Part shown: piece after piece, positions 48,680 through 57,805 of the stretch
How the letters are laid out: each line of letters begins with the position of its first letter
Numbering within the stretch: position 1 is the first letter of the stretch
Source: Candidatus Bipolaricaulis sibiricus
Lineage (GTDB): Bacteria; Bipolaricaulota; Bipolaricaulia; Bipolaricaulales; Bipolaricaulaceae
DNA length: 64,000 bases
Assembly: GCA_004102645.1 (NCBI GenBank)
Contig: CP034928.1
Location: 744,001 to 808,000 of the forward strand
Direction: 5' to 3'
Notes under the pieces: model-generated
Told to the model about the DNA's origin: nothing
Databases searched by the model: none
What the model saw: only the letters and a program-made list of their open reading frames with translations
Position numbers and translations under genes: made by a program

Positions 48680-49000
48680 TCATACCTTGATACCCTCGCC
48701 TACCTCGTGGACCGTGACTCGCCCCGGACGGGCGCTGGCCAGGAAACGCAACCCCAACACCATCGTCTCGATCACGGCGTCGATCTCACGGTCGAGGAAG
48801 AAATCGGATCGGTCCACACGGAATCGGACCGCACGCCCTTCCTTGCTCACTTCGGGGTCGAGATGGAGGTAGTCTCGAAGACCGAGGATCGGCGCTTCGA
48901 CCAGCGCCTCAGCGGCGAGACCTTCTGCCGACTCGTCGCTGTGCAAGGTCACCGTTTGGACCCGGCCTTCCTCGTCTCGGTCGATCACCACTTCCACCAT
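48680..49000 (-). CDS. Prp-like protein without catalytic residues
   Basis: 106 residues; position between rplU and rpmA, small size, and the opening VEVVIDRDEEGRVQTVTLHS identify the ribosomal-processing protease Prp family. Active members have GHA... with catalytic His and a downstream Cys in D-I-V-C-A-A. Here those places read HSDESAEGL and AEALVEAPIL, without His or Cys at the expected spots. Probably not a protease; it may keep a chaperone or assembly role. Confidence 0.75.
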   Translation of the reverse strand: MVEVVIDRDEEGRVQTVTLHSDESAEGLAAEALVEAPILGLRDYLHLDPEVSKEGRAVRFRVDRSDFFLDREIDAVIETMVLGLRFLASARPGRVTVHEVGEGIKV

Positions 49001-49005
49001 CGCCG

Positions 49006-49323
49006 CTACCTCCTCTCGATCGCCAGGATCCGTGTGCGCATGTACGGCTGGCGGTGGCCCTTCCTCCGACGGTACCCCTTCTTCGGGGAGAACCGCTGGA
49101 TGATGACCTTCGGCCCTCGTCCGGCCTCCGTTACCTCTCCGGTCACCTGCACGCCGGCCAGGTACGGACGGCCGACTTCGACACCCGCGCCGTTCCGCAA
49201 CAGGAGAACGCGGTCGAACGTGACCTTGTCCCCCACGCTCACCGTGGGAAGGAGCTCGTGCACGATCTCGGCACCGGCCGCGACGCGGTACTGCTTGCCA
49301 CCGATTTCCACCACAGCGTACAT
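49006..49323 (-). CDS. rplU: 50S ribosomal protein L21
   Basis: 105 residues, MYAVVEIGGKQYRVAAGAEI; ends KKGYRRRKGHRQPYMRTRIL. The frame is open much further upstream, but homology starts at this Met with GAGGTGG before it. First gene of the L21-prp-L27-obg-nadD series. Confidence 0.97.
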   Translation of the reverse strand: MYAVVEIGGKQYRVAAGAEIVHELLPTVSVGDKVTFDRVLLLRNGAGVEVGRPYLAGVQVTGEVTEAGRGPKVIIQRFSPKKGYRRRKGHRQPYMRTRILAIERR

Positions 49324-49367
49324 AGCCACCTCACTCATCATAGTGGGAACAACGGACGGAGGCAATC

Positions 49368-51332
49368 CTAGCGAATCCGGGCCCCCGGTTCCACCTCGCG
49401 TTCTGGCGTGAGGAGAGCCAGTGTTCCGTCCGCTGCGGCAAGGACCATGCACTCCGAGCGAATCCCACGGATCGTGGCGGGCTTCAGGTTGGCCATCACC
49501 GCCACCAGCTTCCCCGTGAGGTCGGCCGGTCGGTAGTGCTGACGGATCCCTGCCACGGCCTGGGCCTGGCGGTCGCCGAGGTCGATCTGCAGCCGGAGGA
49601 GCTTGTCTGCGCCCGGAATCTCTTCGGCGACGAGGATCCGCCCCACGCGCAGGTCCAGCTTCTGGAACTCCTCGAACGATACGAGACCTTCTTCCTTCAT
49701 CTCCTGGTACCTCCTCTTCAATTCGGCAACATCCACGTGGGCGAGGAGCGGGCGGGGCTCGCGGGCCAGCGCGTGCCCGCTGAGCCCGCACCGGGCGTCC
49801 GCGAAGCGAGGGTTCGCGATCCCCAGAATCGCGTAGACGTCCTGCGAGAACATCGGAACGAACGGCTCAAGGAGGATGGCAAGGGCCTTGACAAGGTGAG
49901 CAGCGGAAGCCACGGCGCGGGCGTCCCCAGTTCGCCATGGGGCAGTGCGCTGCATGTACTCGTTCCCTGTCCCCGCCAAGAGGGCGATCGCTCGCAGAGC
50001 GGGAGCGAGGGCTCCCGCTTCCACCGTGCGCACAACCTCGGTCAGCGTGGCTTCGATCGCCTCGATGACTTCGGGATCGGTTGCCCGATCGGGGACCGTG
50101 GCATTGTGCCGGGTCCAGACATAGGACAGAACGCGGTGCACGAAGTTGGCGATGTTGTCCACGAGGACGTGGTTGACCGCTTTGTCGAACTCCTCCCACG
50201 AGAACTCGACGTCCTTCGACTCGGGGCGGTTGTAGAACAGGTAGAACCGCCAGTAGACGGGCGGAAGGAGCTCGAGGGCCTCGTCGGCGAAGATCCCTAC
50301 CCGTCGTGTCTTCGAGAACTGCTCCCCGCCGATCCAGTTCAGGTACTCGGTCGCCGCGATCTGGTCCGGGAGGTGGTACCCCCGCCCCGCAGCGAGGAGC
50401 TGGGCGGGGAAGATGATGGTGTGGAACGGGATGTTGTCCTTGGCCTGGGTGTAGATCTGCCACACCTGGTCCCCGAACCAGAACTCGCGCCACCGCTCCT
50501 CGTGGCCGAGCCGACGGAAGTGTTCGATCGTCGCCGAGACGTAGCCCAGGGCAGCCTCGGCCCAGACGTAGATGACCTTGCCTTCTGCCCCGGGAAACGG
50601 AGCAGGAATCCCCCACCGGATGTCGCGGGTCACCGCGCGTGGGCGGAGGCCGTCCTGGATCAGCCGCTCGGTGAACAGCTTGACGTTTCCCCGGAAGTCG
50701 CGGCTTCCCACGTAATCGAGAAGCTTCGGGGTCAGCTTCTCAAGATCGAGGTACCAGTGGCGGGTGGTGCGCGGCTTGATGTCGGATGAGCCGCAGAACG
50801 CACAGTGGGGGGACCGCAGCGACTCGGGCTCCAAGAGCGCTCCGCACGCGTCGCACTGATTCCCTTGGGCATGGAGGTAGCCGCAGCGGGGGCACGCGCC
50901 GATGATAAATCGATCGGCGAGGAATCGGTTGCACCCCTGGCAGAACGCCCGCGCTTCCTCGCGGGACACGATGTACCCCTCGGTCTCCATCTCACGGTAG
51001 ATCTGCGTCACGAACTCGTGGTGGACTGGGGATTCAGTGGTTGTGTAGTTGTCGATGGCGACCTCGAACCGCGCCAGGATCTCGGTGATCTTTCGGTGCA
51101 CGCGGTCGGCCAGGTCGCGGGGTGAGACCCCGGCTTGGGCTGCTTCGAACTCGACCTTTGTTCCATGAGCGTCGGTCCCCGACACGTGGAGTGTCTCAAA
51201 GCCACGCAGCCGGTAGAAGCGGGTAAACGCGTCCCCGGACAACAGGCAGCCGATCAGGTTCCCAAGGTGAGGCAGGCCCGATCCGTAGGGCCAGGCACTG
51301 CACACGAGGATGCGTTGGGTGGATGGGTTCAT
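49368..51332 (-). CDS. metG: Methionyl-tRNA synthetase with C-terminal tRNA-binding domain
   Basis: 654 residues. HIGH-type motif in PYGSGLPHLGNLIG; KMSKS-type motif in GGEQFSKTRRVGIF; two zinc knuckles (CQGCNRF...CPRCGY and CDACGALL...CAFC). C-terminal EMAP/Trbp111-like OB domain (FQKLDLRVGRILVAEEIPGA). A -10 TATAAT lies about 17 nt before the ATG with no strong Shine-Dalgarno sequence. It diverges from the ACT-domain gene with close, overlapping promoters. Confidence 0.98.
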   Translation of the reverse strand: MNPSTQRILVCSAWPYGSGLPHLGNLIGCLLSGDAFTRFYRLRGFETLHVSGTDAHGTKVEFEAAQAGVSPRDLADRVHRKITEILARFEVAIDNYTTTESPVHHEFVTQIYREMETEGYIVSREEARAFCQGCNRFLADRFIIGACPRCGYLHAQGNQCDACGALLEPESLRSPHCAFCGSSDIKPRTTRHWYLDLEKLTPKLLDYVGSRDFRGNVKLFTERLIQDGLRPRAVTRDIRWGIPAPFPGAEGKVIYVWAEAALGYVSATIEHFRRLGHEERWREFWFGDQVWQIYTQAKDNIPFHTIIFPAQLLAAGRGYHLPDQIAATEYLNWIGGEQFSKTRRVGIFADEALELLPPVYWRFYLFYNRPESKDVEFSWEEFDKAVNHVLVDNIANFVHRVLSYVWTRHNATVPDRATDPEVIEAIEATLTEVVRTVEAGALAPALRAIALLAGTGNEYMQRTAPWRTGDARAVASAAHLVKALAILLEPFVPMFSQDVYAILGIANPRFADARCGLSGHALAREPRPLLAHVDVAELKRRYQEMKEEGLVSFEEFQKLDLRVGRILVAEEIPGADKLLRLQIDLGDRQAQAVAGIRQHYRPADLTGKLVAVMANLKPATIRGIRSECMVLAAADGTLALLTPEREVEPGARIR

Positions 51333-51413
51333 GGGGCCGTCCGGGGGGGATTATAGCGGCGCCGTTGGGCAACCGTGGGGCTTCGGTGTACACTACCCTC
51401 GTACGGAGAGGGA

Positions 51414-51818
51414 ATGCGCGAGGCGACCATAGGCAGAGAGCTGGTCGTGGTGACGGAGAACCGCGTGGGGGTGCTTGCCGGTATCGCGCGCCTTCTGTCC
51501 GAGCAGGGGATCAACATCCTTGCCCTAGCGGTGATGGTTCATGACGACACGGCTGAGCTCCACCTCGTCCCCGACTCGCCTAGCTATGCCCTTGACGCAC
51601 TTCGTCGTGCCGAGTACGAGGTCAGGGAGCACGACGTCGTCCTTGTCGAGCTGCCTCACCGAGCGGGCTTCCTGCGACGCATCACTGAGGTGTTGGCGCG
51701 CCAAGGACTCGACATCCGCTATCTGTACGCGAGTGCGTTCGAGGCGGGGCACAGCTCGCTCGTCGTCTTCACCTGTACCAACAATAGCAAAGCGGTGCAG
51801 CTTCTGCGGGAGAGATAG
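51414..51818 (+). CDS. Tandem ACT-domain protein
   Basis: 134 residues: two ACT domains (VVTENRVGVLAGIARLLSEQ then GINILALAV; and VELPHRAGFLRRITEVLARQ then GLDIRYLYAS). Such proteins bind amino acids and regulate enzymes or transcription. ATG 51414 has GAGAGGG; a promoter TTGGGC-N18-TACACT is upstream. Ligand and partner unknown. Confidence 0.9.
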   Translation: MREATIGRELVVVTENRVGVLAGIARLLSEQGINILALAVMVHDDTAELHLVPDSPSYALDALRRAEYEVREHDVVLVELPHRAGFLRRITEVLARQGLDIRYLYASAFEAGHSSLVVFTCTNNSKAVQLLRER

Positions 51819-51967
51819 GTCGCCCTCCGTTGTCCTCTGGGCTGCGGACACATGCCGCAGCGTCCCCGGTCGACCACGGCAAGATCGGCCATCGCACCGC
51901 TCGCTCTCCCCTGGTTGAGACGAGGGTCTTCCCGAGAAGAGAGCGTGGTGATCGAGGAGATGGCCTT

Positions 51968-52060
51968 ATGTCAAGTCGTGATCGCGTGTTGACCTGGATC
52001 GCCGGGCTGTTGGCCCTGGCGGCAATGGTCTCGGTCCTGCTGCTCGCCGGTACTCCTTAG
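51968..52060 (+). CDS. 30-residue single-helix membrane peptide
   Basis: MSSRDRVLTWIAGLLALAAM then VSVLLLAGTP. GAGGAG lies nine bases before the ATG. Short basic start plus one helix resembles many small membrane proteins; whether it is made is uncertain. Convergent with mscL. Confidence 0.45.
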   Translation: MSSRDRVLTWIAGLLALAAMVSVLLLAGTP

Positions 52061-52114
52061 CGGCGCGACCCGGAGGCCCCGGTCGCATCCAGGAGCGCTC
52101 CACCCCCTCTGCGG

Positions 52115-52555
52115 CTAGCCCTTTCCCCCCAGGTCCGAAGTGCAGTGCGGGCACCGTGTGGCGTTGATCGGGATCTGGGTCTTGCAGAACGGGCACTCCT
52201 TCGTGGTCGGGGCAGGGGCAACCTTTGGCTTCTCCATCCTGCTGTAGGCCTTGACGATGAGGAACACGACGAGGGCGATGATGAGGAAGTTGACCACGGC
52301 GTTGATGAACGCGCCGTAGTAGATCGCCGCTGCCCCCGCCGCCCGCGCTGCGGCTGCGGACTCGTAGCTCTGGCCCGACAGGTTGATGTACAGGTTGGCA
52401 AAGTCCACGTTGCCGACGAGCTTGCCGATGATCGGCATGATGAGGTCGTTCACGAATGAGCTCACGACCGTGCCGAACGCGACACCCATGATGAACGCCA
52501 CGGCAATCTGGACGAGGTTTCCCTTGACGATGAACGCCTTGAACTCCTTCCACAT
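52115..52555 (-). CDS. mscL: Large-conductance mechanosensitive channel with C-terminal zinc ribbon
   Basis: 146 residues. MscL core MWKEFKAFIVKGNLVQIAVA and IMPIIGKLVGNVDFANLYI, second helix INAVVNFLIIALVVFLIV. After the second helix comes a linker and a zinc ribbon (CPFCKTQIPINATRCPHC) in place of the usual helical bundle. ATG 52555 with GGGGGG purine-rich site upstream. Promoter TTGACG-N18-TATAGT. Safety valve in osmotic down-shock. Confidence 0.93.
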   Translation of the reverse strand: MWKEFKAFIVKGNLVQIAVAFIMGVAFGTVVSSFVNDLIMPIIGKLVGNVDFANLYINLSGQSYESAAAARAAGAAAIYYGAFINAVVNFLIIALVVFLIVKAYSRMEKPKVAPAPTTKECPFCKTQIPINATRCPHCTSDLGGKG

Positions 52556-52580
52556 GGCGGATCCCCCCTTGGATAGACGC

Positions 52581-52610
52581 ACTATAGTGATCGTGGAGGG
52601 AGGGCGTCAA
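52581..52610 (-). promoter_or_regulatory. mscL promoter
   Basis: TTGACG (52610-52605), 18-nt spacer, TATAGT (52586-52581), 25 nt before the ATG. Confidence 0.65.
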
Positions 52611-52774
52611 CTGCTCGGTAGGAGGCCGTCGGTAAGGACCACCCGCGGCGCCAGGAACACGCGGAGGGCGGGGCGACCAGGGAGGAGGGATCGGGTCCCG
52701 TCTGTTCGGGAAGGGTGCGGGGGCCGTCGTTGCGCGGGCTGTGGGGATCTCGCCGCGGAGCTACCATTCGTCCG

Positions 52775-53467
52775 ATGACTGGCACGTGGGTCAACATGGG
52801 CACGGTGCTTGTTGGAGGGCTTCTGGGCTGGGTGCTCGGGGCCCGTGTGCCGGCGCGGGTGCGCGAGGGGGCGGCGATTGGAGTGGGGCTGGCCACGCTC
52901 GTTCTCGGGCTACGGCTCGCGCTGGGGACCGGCAACGTGCTCGTTCTCCTGCTGGCTGTGATCCTGGGAGGAGCAGTGGGGGCAGCGCTGCGCCTCGGGG
53001 AACGCCTCGAGCGGGGGACAAAGCGGGTCGAGGGGATGTTCCGGGGGCGGCCGCTTGCGGAGGGATTCCTTGCGGCGAGCCTGCTGTTCTGCGTGGGGCC
53101 AATGGCGCTGCTGGGGGCGATCCAGGATGGGCTGCACGGCGACTGGTCCCTGCTGGCGGCGAAGGCTATCCTGGATGGGATTAGTGCTCTCACGCTGGCA
53201 GCGGCGCTCGGCCCCGGGGTTCTCCTGTCGCTCGTGGTGATCTTCGTCTACCAAGGGGGCGTGACGTGGATCGCGGGCCTTTTCTCGTCCCACTTCGCCC
53301 AGCTGTCGGTGGACGCGCCCGCCCTCGTGGAGCTGTCGGCAGCCGGCGGGGCGGTGGTCCTTGCCCTGGGGCTGTCACTCCTTCGGCTGCGCGACCTCCG
53401 GGCAGCCGATCTGCTGCCGGCGCTGCTCCTTGCCCCGCTCTTGGCGTGGATCGCCTCGCTCCTGTGA
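52775..53467 (+). CDS. DUF554 membrane protein (YqgA/YdfK family)
   Basis: 230 residues, about seven helices; the start MTGTWVNMGTVLVGGLLGWV and FLAASLLFCVGPMALLGAIQDG are DUF554 hallmarks. Function in general unknown. TACCAT lies 7 nt before the ATG (leaderless-like). The stop overlaps the MFS start as GTGA. Confidence 0.9.
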   Translation: MTGTWVNMGTVLVGGLLGWVLGARVPARVREGAAIGVGLATLVLGLRLALGTGNVLVLLLAVILGGAVGAALRLGERLERGTKRVEGMFRGRPLAEGFLAASLLFCVGPMALLGAIQDGLHGDWSLLAAKAILDGISALTLAAALGPGVLLSLVVIFVYQGGVTWIAGLFSSHFAQLSVDAPALVELSAAGGAVVLALGLSLLRLRDLRAADLLPALLLAPLLAWIASLL

Positions 53468-54684
53468 CGGCCAGGGGCAGCTGGAGTCTATTGCGTGCCG
53501 AGCTTGCGCGGTTCGATCGCGCGCTGTGGGTGCTCGTGGCCAGCCAACTCATCACCTCGGCGGGCTTCTCGATCGCACTGCCGTTCCTATCGCTGTACCT
53601 CCACCGGGACCGGGGCCTGTCGATGACGGTCGTTGGGGCCATTGCCCTGGCGAACGGCGTGGTGAGTGCGGCGGGCCGGATCCTTGGCGGCGAGCTGGCA
53701 GACCGGGCCGGCCGTCGGGTGACGGTGCTCCACGCGGTGGGCTGGCGAGTGGTCCTGTTCCTTGGCCTCGCAGCCCTCGTGGGGGGGGACGGATCCATCG
53801 GGGCGATCGTGGCGGTGTACCTCGCGGTGAGGATCACCGGGGCCCTGGCAATGAGCGCGATCACAGCCATGGTCGCGGATGTTGCCGGACATGATCGGCG
53901 CATGGAGGCATACGGCCTTCTTCGTGTGGGAGGCAACGTGGGGTGGGCGGCCGGCCCTGCTCTGGGAGGATACCTCGCTTCGTTTCTTCCGTACTGGACA
54001 ATGTTCGCAGCGACGTCGACCCTGACAGCGCTCGCCTTCGCCCTCCTTGGCCGCTTTGCCCGGGAGCCCAGCCTCAAGAGTGGGACTCCATCGCGAGGGG
54101 GCGGGCTGGGCGATGTGCTGGAGGACCGGCGGTTCATGGGGTTTGTCGCGATCTCGCTTCTGGTGTTCATCGTCGCGGGCCAGCTCGTCTCGACACTATC
54201 GGTGTTCACGGTGGACCGCCTGGGGTTCTCAGAGGCCCAGTTTGGCGGACTGCTCACATTGAACGGGCTTCTCGTGGTGGCTCTTCAGTACCCATTGGCG
54301 CGGAAGCTGGCTCGGTTCCCGCGGCGCCGACTGCTCGCCGCGGGGAGCGCGTTGTACGGGTTGGGGTACCTGGTCTTTGGCGTCAGTCCAGCGTACGCGG
54401 CCTTGCTCGGAGCGATGGTGATCGTGACGTGTGGGGAGATGACCTTCGCTCCTAACACACTGGCGGTGACGGCGGACCTCGCTCCCGCCGGGCGCCGCGG
54501 GCGGTACCTGGGCGCGTTCGGCCTCGCCGAGACGCTGGGGTGGTCGGTCGGCGCGTTCTTCGGCGGGGTCCTTCTCGATGCGTTTCCCCGTTCTCCTCTT
54601 GGGACGTGGGGTGTGATCGGCGGGCTGGGGATGGTCGCCGCGGTCGCGTTCAGTCTGTGGGACCGGCCGCGGGGGCGTAGTTGA
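53464..54684 (+). CDS. MFS transporter
   Basis: 406 residues, twelve helices predicted by hydrophobicity. The intracellular loop 2-3 motif is ILGGELADRAGRR; helix one is VASQLITSAGFSIALPFLSL. Resembles drug or small-molecule exporters; substrate unknown. GTG 53464 overlaps the DUF554 stop; its own end overlaps murF by 35 nt in the opposite direction. Confidence 0.9.
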   Translation: MTARGSWSLLRAELARFDRALWVLVASQLITSAGFSIALPFLSLYLHRDRGLSMTVVGAIALANGVVSAAGRILGGELADRAGRRVTVLHAVGWRVVLFLGLAALVGGDGSIGAIVAVYLAVRITGALAMSAITAMVADVAGHDRRMEAYGLLRVGGNVGWAAGPALGGYLASFLPYWTMFAATSTLTALAFALLGRFAREPSLKSGTPSRGGGLGDVLEDRRFMGFVAISLLVFIVAGQLVSTLSVFTVDRLGFSEAQFGGLLTLNGLLVVALQYPLARKLARFPRRRLLAAGSALYGLGYLVFGVSPAYAALLGAMVIVTCGEMTFAPNTLAVTADLAPAGRRGRYLGAFGLAETLGWSVGAFFGGVLLDAFPRSPLGTWGVIGGLGMVAAVAFSLWDRPRGRS

Positions 54685-56029
54685 TGAGACCTTCGATTGC
54701 TCGTTCGAGGGCCATTCCCCGCGAACCCTTGACCAAGAGCAGGGTGGGTGCTGACCAGATCGTGCGCCGCACCTCGCTCAACAGACGGTCCAGGTCAGTG
54801 GCCTCCGCCGTGCCGGGCCCATTCCAGGCTGCATACGCTGCCGTGGACCGTGGGCCGAAACAGAACAGCGCGTCCACACCGGCGTCTCTTGCCTCGCGGA
54901 TGGCCTGCGCGTGGAACTGCTCCTCGTCGAGTCCCAGGTCCAGCATGTCCCCAAACAGGACGACCCGCTGGGCCACGGGCACCTTCAGGGACACGGCGGC
55001 CCGAAGGGCGGCCTGCATCGAGAGGGGATTGGCGTTGTAACAGTCGTCGAGCAGCCATCCAAACGGCGCGGGGCGAAGGTGGAGCCTGTGCGGAACCGGT
55101 TCGACGTGGGCGAGGGCCTGAGCGGCACTCTTCTCCGGGACGCCCATTCCCCAGGCGAGGGCAATCGCACCGCAGGCGAGGACCGGGACGTGCTCCCCCA
55201 GCAACTTGAGCTGAACGGAGAACGCTCCAGCCGGTGTCACCGCGTCAAACGCGACGCCCTCGGGTCTGTCCGTGGCCACGTTCCGGGGGTGGAAGTCGGC
55301 GTCGGCTGTGCTCCCGAATCGGAGGCACAGGCCGGGGTACCGATCCGCGCGCACCCGGAGCTCGGGGTAGTCCCAGCCAAGGGCGAGGATACCCTCTTCC
55401 GGGAGTGACTCCGCGAGCTCCCACTTTGCGTCCGCAATCGCTTCGATGGACCCGAGGCTTCCGAGGTGGGCGGGTCCGATCGAGGTGATCACCCCGGCCC
55501 ACGGCTGCAGGAGATCGCTCAGCTCTCGAATCTCACCGCGGGCGGTCATCCCCATCTCGAACACCGCTGCCTCAACATCGTCGGGTATCGACAGAATCGC
55601 CAGAGGGACGCCGATCTCGGTGTTGTAGTTCTCGGGAGCGCGGTAGGTGCGGTACCGTGCCGAGAGCGCGGCGGCAACAAGCTCCTTCATCGTGGTCTTC
55701 CCGAACGAACCCGTCACCCCGACGATCGGGGCTTCGATCGCTGTCCGGCGCCATGACGCGAGCTCGCGGAGGGTTGTCGCGACGTCGGAAACGAGGACCA
55801 GGTTGCTTCCTGCTCCCGGATCGCGGGAAACAACCGCGCCCACGGCGCCGCGGGCGAACGCCTCGCCGAGGAAGTCATGCCCGTTGGCCCGGCTCCCCGT
55901 GAGGGCGATGAACACATCGCCGGGCTGAACGCGGCGCGAGTCGCACGTTGCGCCCGAGACGACGAACGGCGCCATCGGCCGGATGAGCTTGGCTTCGAGC
56001 GCTTCGGCCGCCTCTCGGAGATCCCACAT
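54650..56029 (-). CDS. murF: UDP-N-acetylmuramoyl-tripeptide-D-alanyl-D-alanine ligase
   Basis: 459 residues. Mur ligase fold: N-domain (SGATCDSRRVQPGDVFIAL), ATP loop VTGSFGKTTMKELV, NYNTEIGVPLA, DDCYNANPLSMQAAL and GDMLDLG. Completes the peptidoglycan precursor, so the cell has a wall. It begins immediately after the S55 peptidase stop, in one operon with sucC. Other mur genes are not nearby. Confidence 0.96.
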   Translation of the reverse strand: MWDLREAAEALEAKLIRPMAPFVVSGATCDSRRVQPGDVFIALTGSRANGHDFLGEAFARGAVGAVVSRDPGAGSNLVLVSDVATTLRELASWRRTAIEAPIVGVTGSFGKTTMKELVAAALSARYRTYRAPENYNTEIGVPLAILSIPDDVEAAVFEMGMTARGEIRELSDLLQPWAGVITSIGPAHLGSLGSIEAIADAKWELAESLPEEGILALGWDYPELRVRADRYPGLCLRFGSTADADFHPRNVATDRPEGVAFDAVTPAGAFSVQLKLLGEHVPVLACGAIALAWGMGVPEKSAAQALAHVEPVPHRLHLRPAPFGWLLDDCYNANPLSMQAALRAAVSLKVPVAQRVVLFGDMLDLGLDEEQFHAQAIREARDAGVDALFCFGPRSTAAYAAWNGPGTAEATDLDRLLSEVRRTIWSAPTLLLVKGSRGMALERAIEGLINYAPAAGPTD

Positions 56030-57805
56030 CTACCTCTCCTTCTGGTCGTGGTTCTGCACCGGGAGGATGACGGACGCTGTGCCGTAGACGACCGATCCTG
56101 GAACCCGGTCGGTCACGCCGTCGACACCGTACAGCCATGCCTGGCCTGTCACGTTCGAGATTGGATCAAGGGCGAACAGCTCGACGGTCAACGCGTCGTA
56201 CGGGGGGATCCCCTCGATGTACGCGACGAGGTCCTGCAGCGACTCAAGCACGGGCGCCGCCTCGCCGCGCTCACGTGGGCGCGGCCCCCCATACGCGCGT
56301 AGCTCCACGTAGGGCGATTCACTGTCTGCCGGGATCTCGACCCAACCCTCCCATTGTTCGACGCTGCCTCGCCAGGAGCGGATGGTGACGACAAACCGCA
56401 CCCGGTCGCCGGGGGCGTAGCCGGTTCGGTCGGTGTGAAGCGAGAGGATCTCGGTGGCTCTGAACCCGGGCTCCACTGCTGCGTCCAACGTTACGGTGAC
56501 CAGGCTTGGGTCCGCGAACTCGTTGTACAGGAGTGCGTCGGCGACGAGGGCCATCTCCCAGGGCACGAGCAGCGCGATGTCCTGGGTCGAGAGGAACACG
56601 TTCTCGCGCACGAGAGGCCGGGGCAGGGCGCGGCCAGTGATCGTGTAGCGGACCGTTGCGGTCCCAGGCCCGATCCGATCCAGGGCCCGGTCCGCAGCCT
56701 CGAGTCCGGCCACATAGAGGAGCAGGGCGGAAAGCTGCGGTTCTTCCACGACCTTCACGGCCAACGTCTGGTCGGAGCCGCGGCCGAGGTCAGTGACGCG
56801 GAAGCTGGCGGAGACCCCGCTTGGGATACGGCCTACGAGCCCTCCCACCGCGGCCCAGCGATCGGCGAACACCCCGCCGCGAACCTCGCCTACCGTTCCC
56901 AGTTTGTAGGAGATGTCGAGGGCGGCCACGGTGTCGAAGACATGGGCCGCGGTAAGGAAGTAGCGAGACGGGCCAGTGAACAGGAACGGGTGGCCGAATG
57001 CGAGGACCGCGTCTTGATCCACGAGGGTCACGGTCCCCAGTGCCCCGATCGTGATGTCGCCGGTGACGAGCCCCACCCCCACCGGTGCTCCCGGGACGAG
57101 GTCGAGTGCGTTCACCTGTGGGGGTGCCGCGGGGGCTGCCAGCACACGGGAGACGCCGAGGGCGAGAAGGCCGTTGCCCTGCTCGCGCCATCCGGGGACC
57201 AGTTCGCTCACGGGGTGCCACGGTGTACGACTGTCGAAGCCACGCTCGAGCGTGGCCCGGCCGCGGTCGGACAGGCCGCTGACCATCACCGGTGCGGAGA
57301 GCGCCTCAACGGACGCATGGTGGGGACCGACGAGGAGGGTCGCATCGGAGAGCGCCGCTCTGCATTCGGCACGGGGGCCGTCGGCTGGGATGGGGGGTGT
57401 CTCAGGAGGGGTGACCTCGGCCAGAACCCGGAGCATGGCCTCGATCGGGGTGACAAAGGCGAGCGGGCGATCCCGATCAGCAGACCAGGGGGCGGCGCGG
57501 GAGAGGGCGCCCGCCAGCCGGCCACCATCGAGGTAGATCGGGCTTCCCGACATGCCCTGGGCGACACCACCCGAGCGAACGATCGCGGGCCCTGACACCC
57601 GGATGATGATGAAGTCGTTCGTCTCTCCTGGCACGTCGAGGACATCGACCACCTCGACGTCGAATCGGACGATCTCAGTCCCGGCGACGACGGTCAGGCC
57701 ATATCCTAGCATTCCCGGCGTGATCTCCGACAGGGGGATGACATCCGCGCCCCATCCGCCGAGACCGATGCACGCGATGGCGAACGTGACCAACCTCTTC
57801 ATCAT
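56030..57805 (-). CDS. SpoIVB-type S55 serine peptidase domain protein
   Basis: 591 residues with an N-terminal signal (MMKRLVTFAIACIGLGGWGA). S55 features: TPGMLGYGLTVVAGTEIVRF and RVSGPAIVRSGGVAQGMSGS followed by PIYLDGG with the serine motif (84-91), and later VLAFGHPFLFTGP with the His. In SpoIVB the His comes before the serine motif; here it follows, an order also seen in long exported S55 proteins of non-sporulators. No sporulation gene is in the window. The start overlaps the sucC stop (ATGA). Confidence 0.85.
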   Translation of the reverse strand: MMKRLVTFAIACIGLGGWGADVIPLSEITPGMLGYGLTVVAGTEIVRFDVEVVDVLDVPGETNDFIIIRVSGPAIVRSGGVAQGMSGSPIYLDGGRLAGALSRAAPWSADRDRPLAFVTPIEAMLRVLAEVTPPETPPIPADGPRAECRAALSDATLLVGPHHASVEALSAPVMVSGLSDRGRATLERGFDSRTPWHPVSELVPGWREQGNGLLALGVSRVLAAPAAPPQVNALDLVPGAPVGVGLVTGDITIGALGTVTLVDQDAVLAFGHPFLFTGPSRYFLTAAHVFDTVAALDISYKLGTVGEVRGGVFADRWAAVGGLVGRIPSGVSASFRVTDLGRGSDQTLAVKVVEEPQLSALLLYVAGLEAADRALDRIGPGTATVRYTITGRALPRPLVRENVFLSTQDIALLVPWEMALVADALLYNEFADPSLVTVTLDAAVEPGFRATEILSLHTDRTGYAPGDRVRFVVTIRSWRGSVEQWEGWVEIPADSESPYVELRAYGGPRPRERGEAAPVLESLQDLVAYIEGIPPYDALTVELFALDPISNVTGQAWLYGVDGVTDRVPGSVVYGTASVILPVQNHDQKER

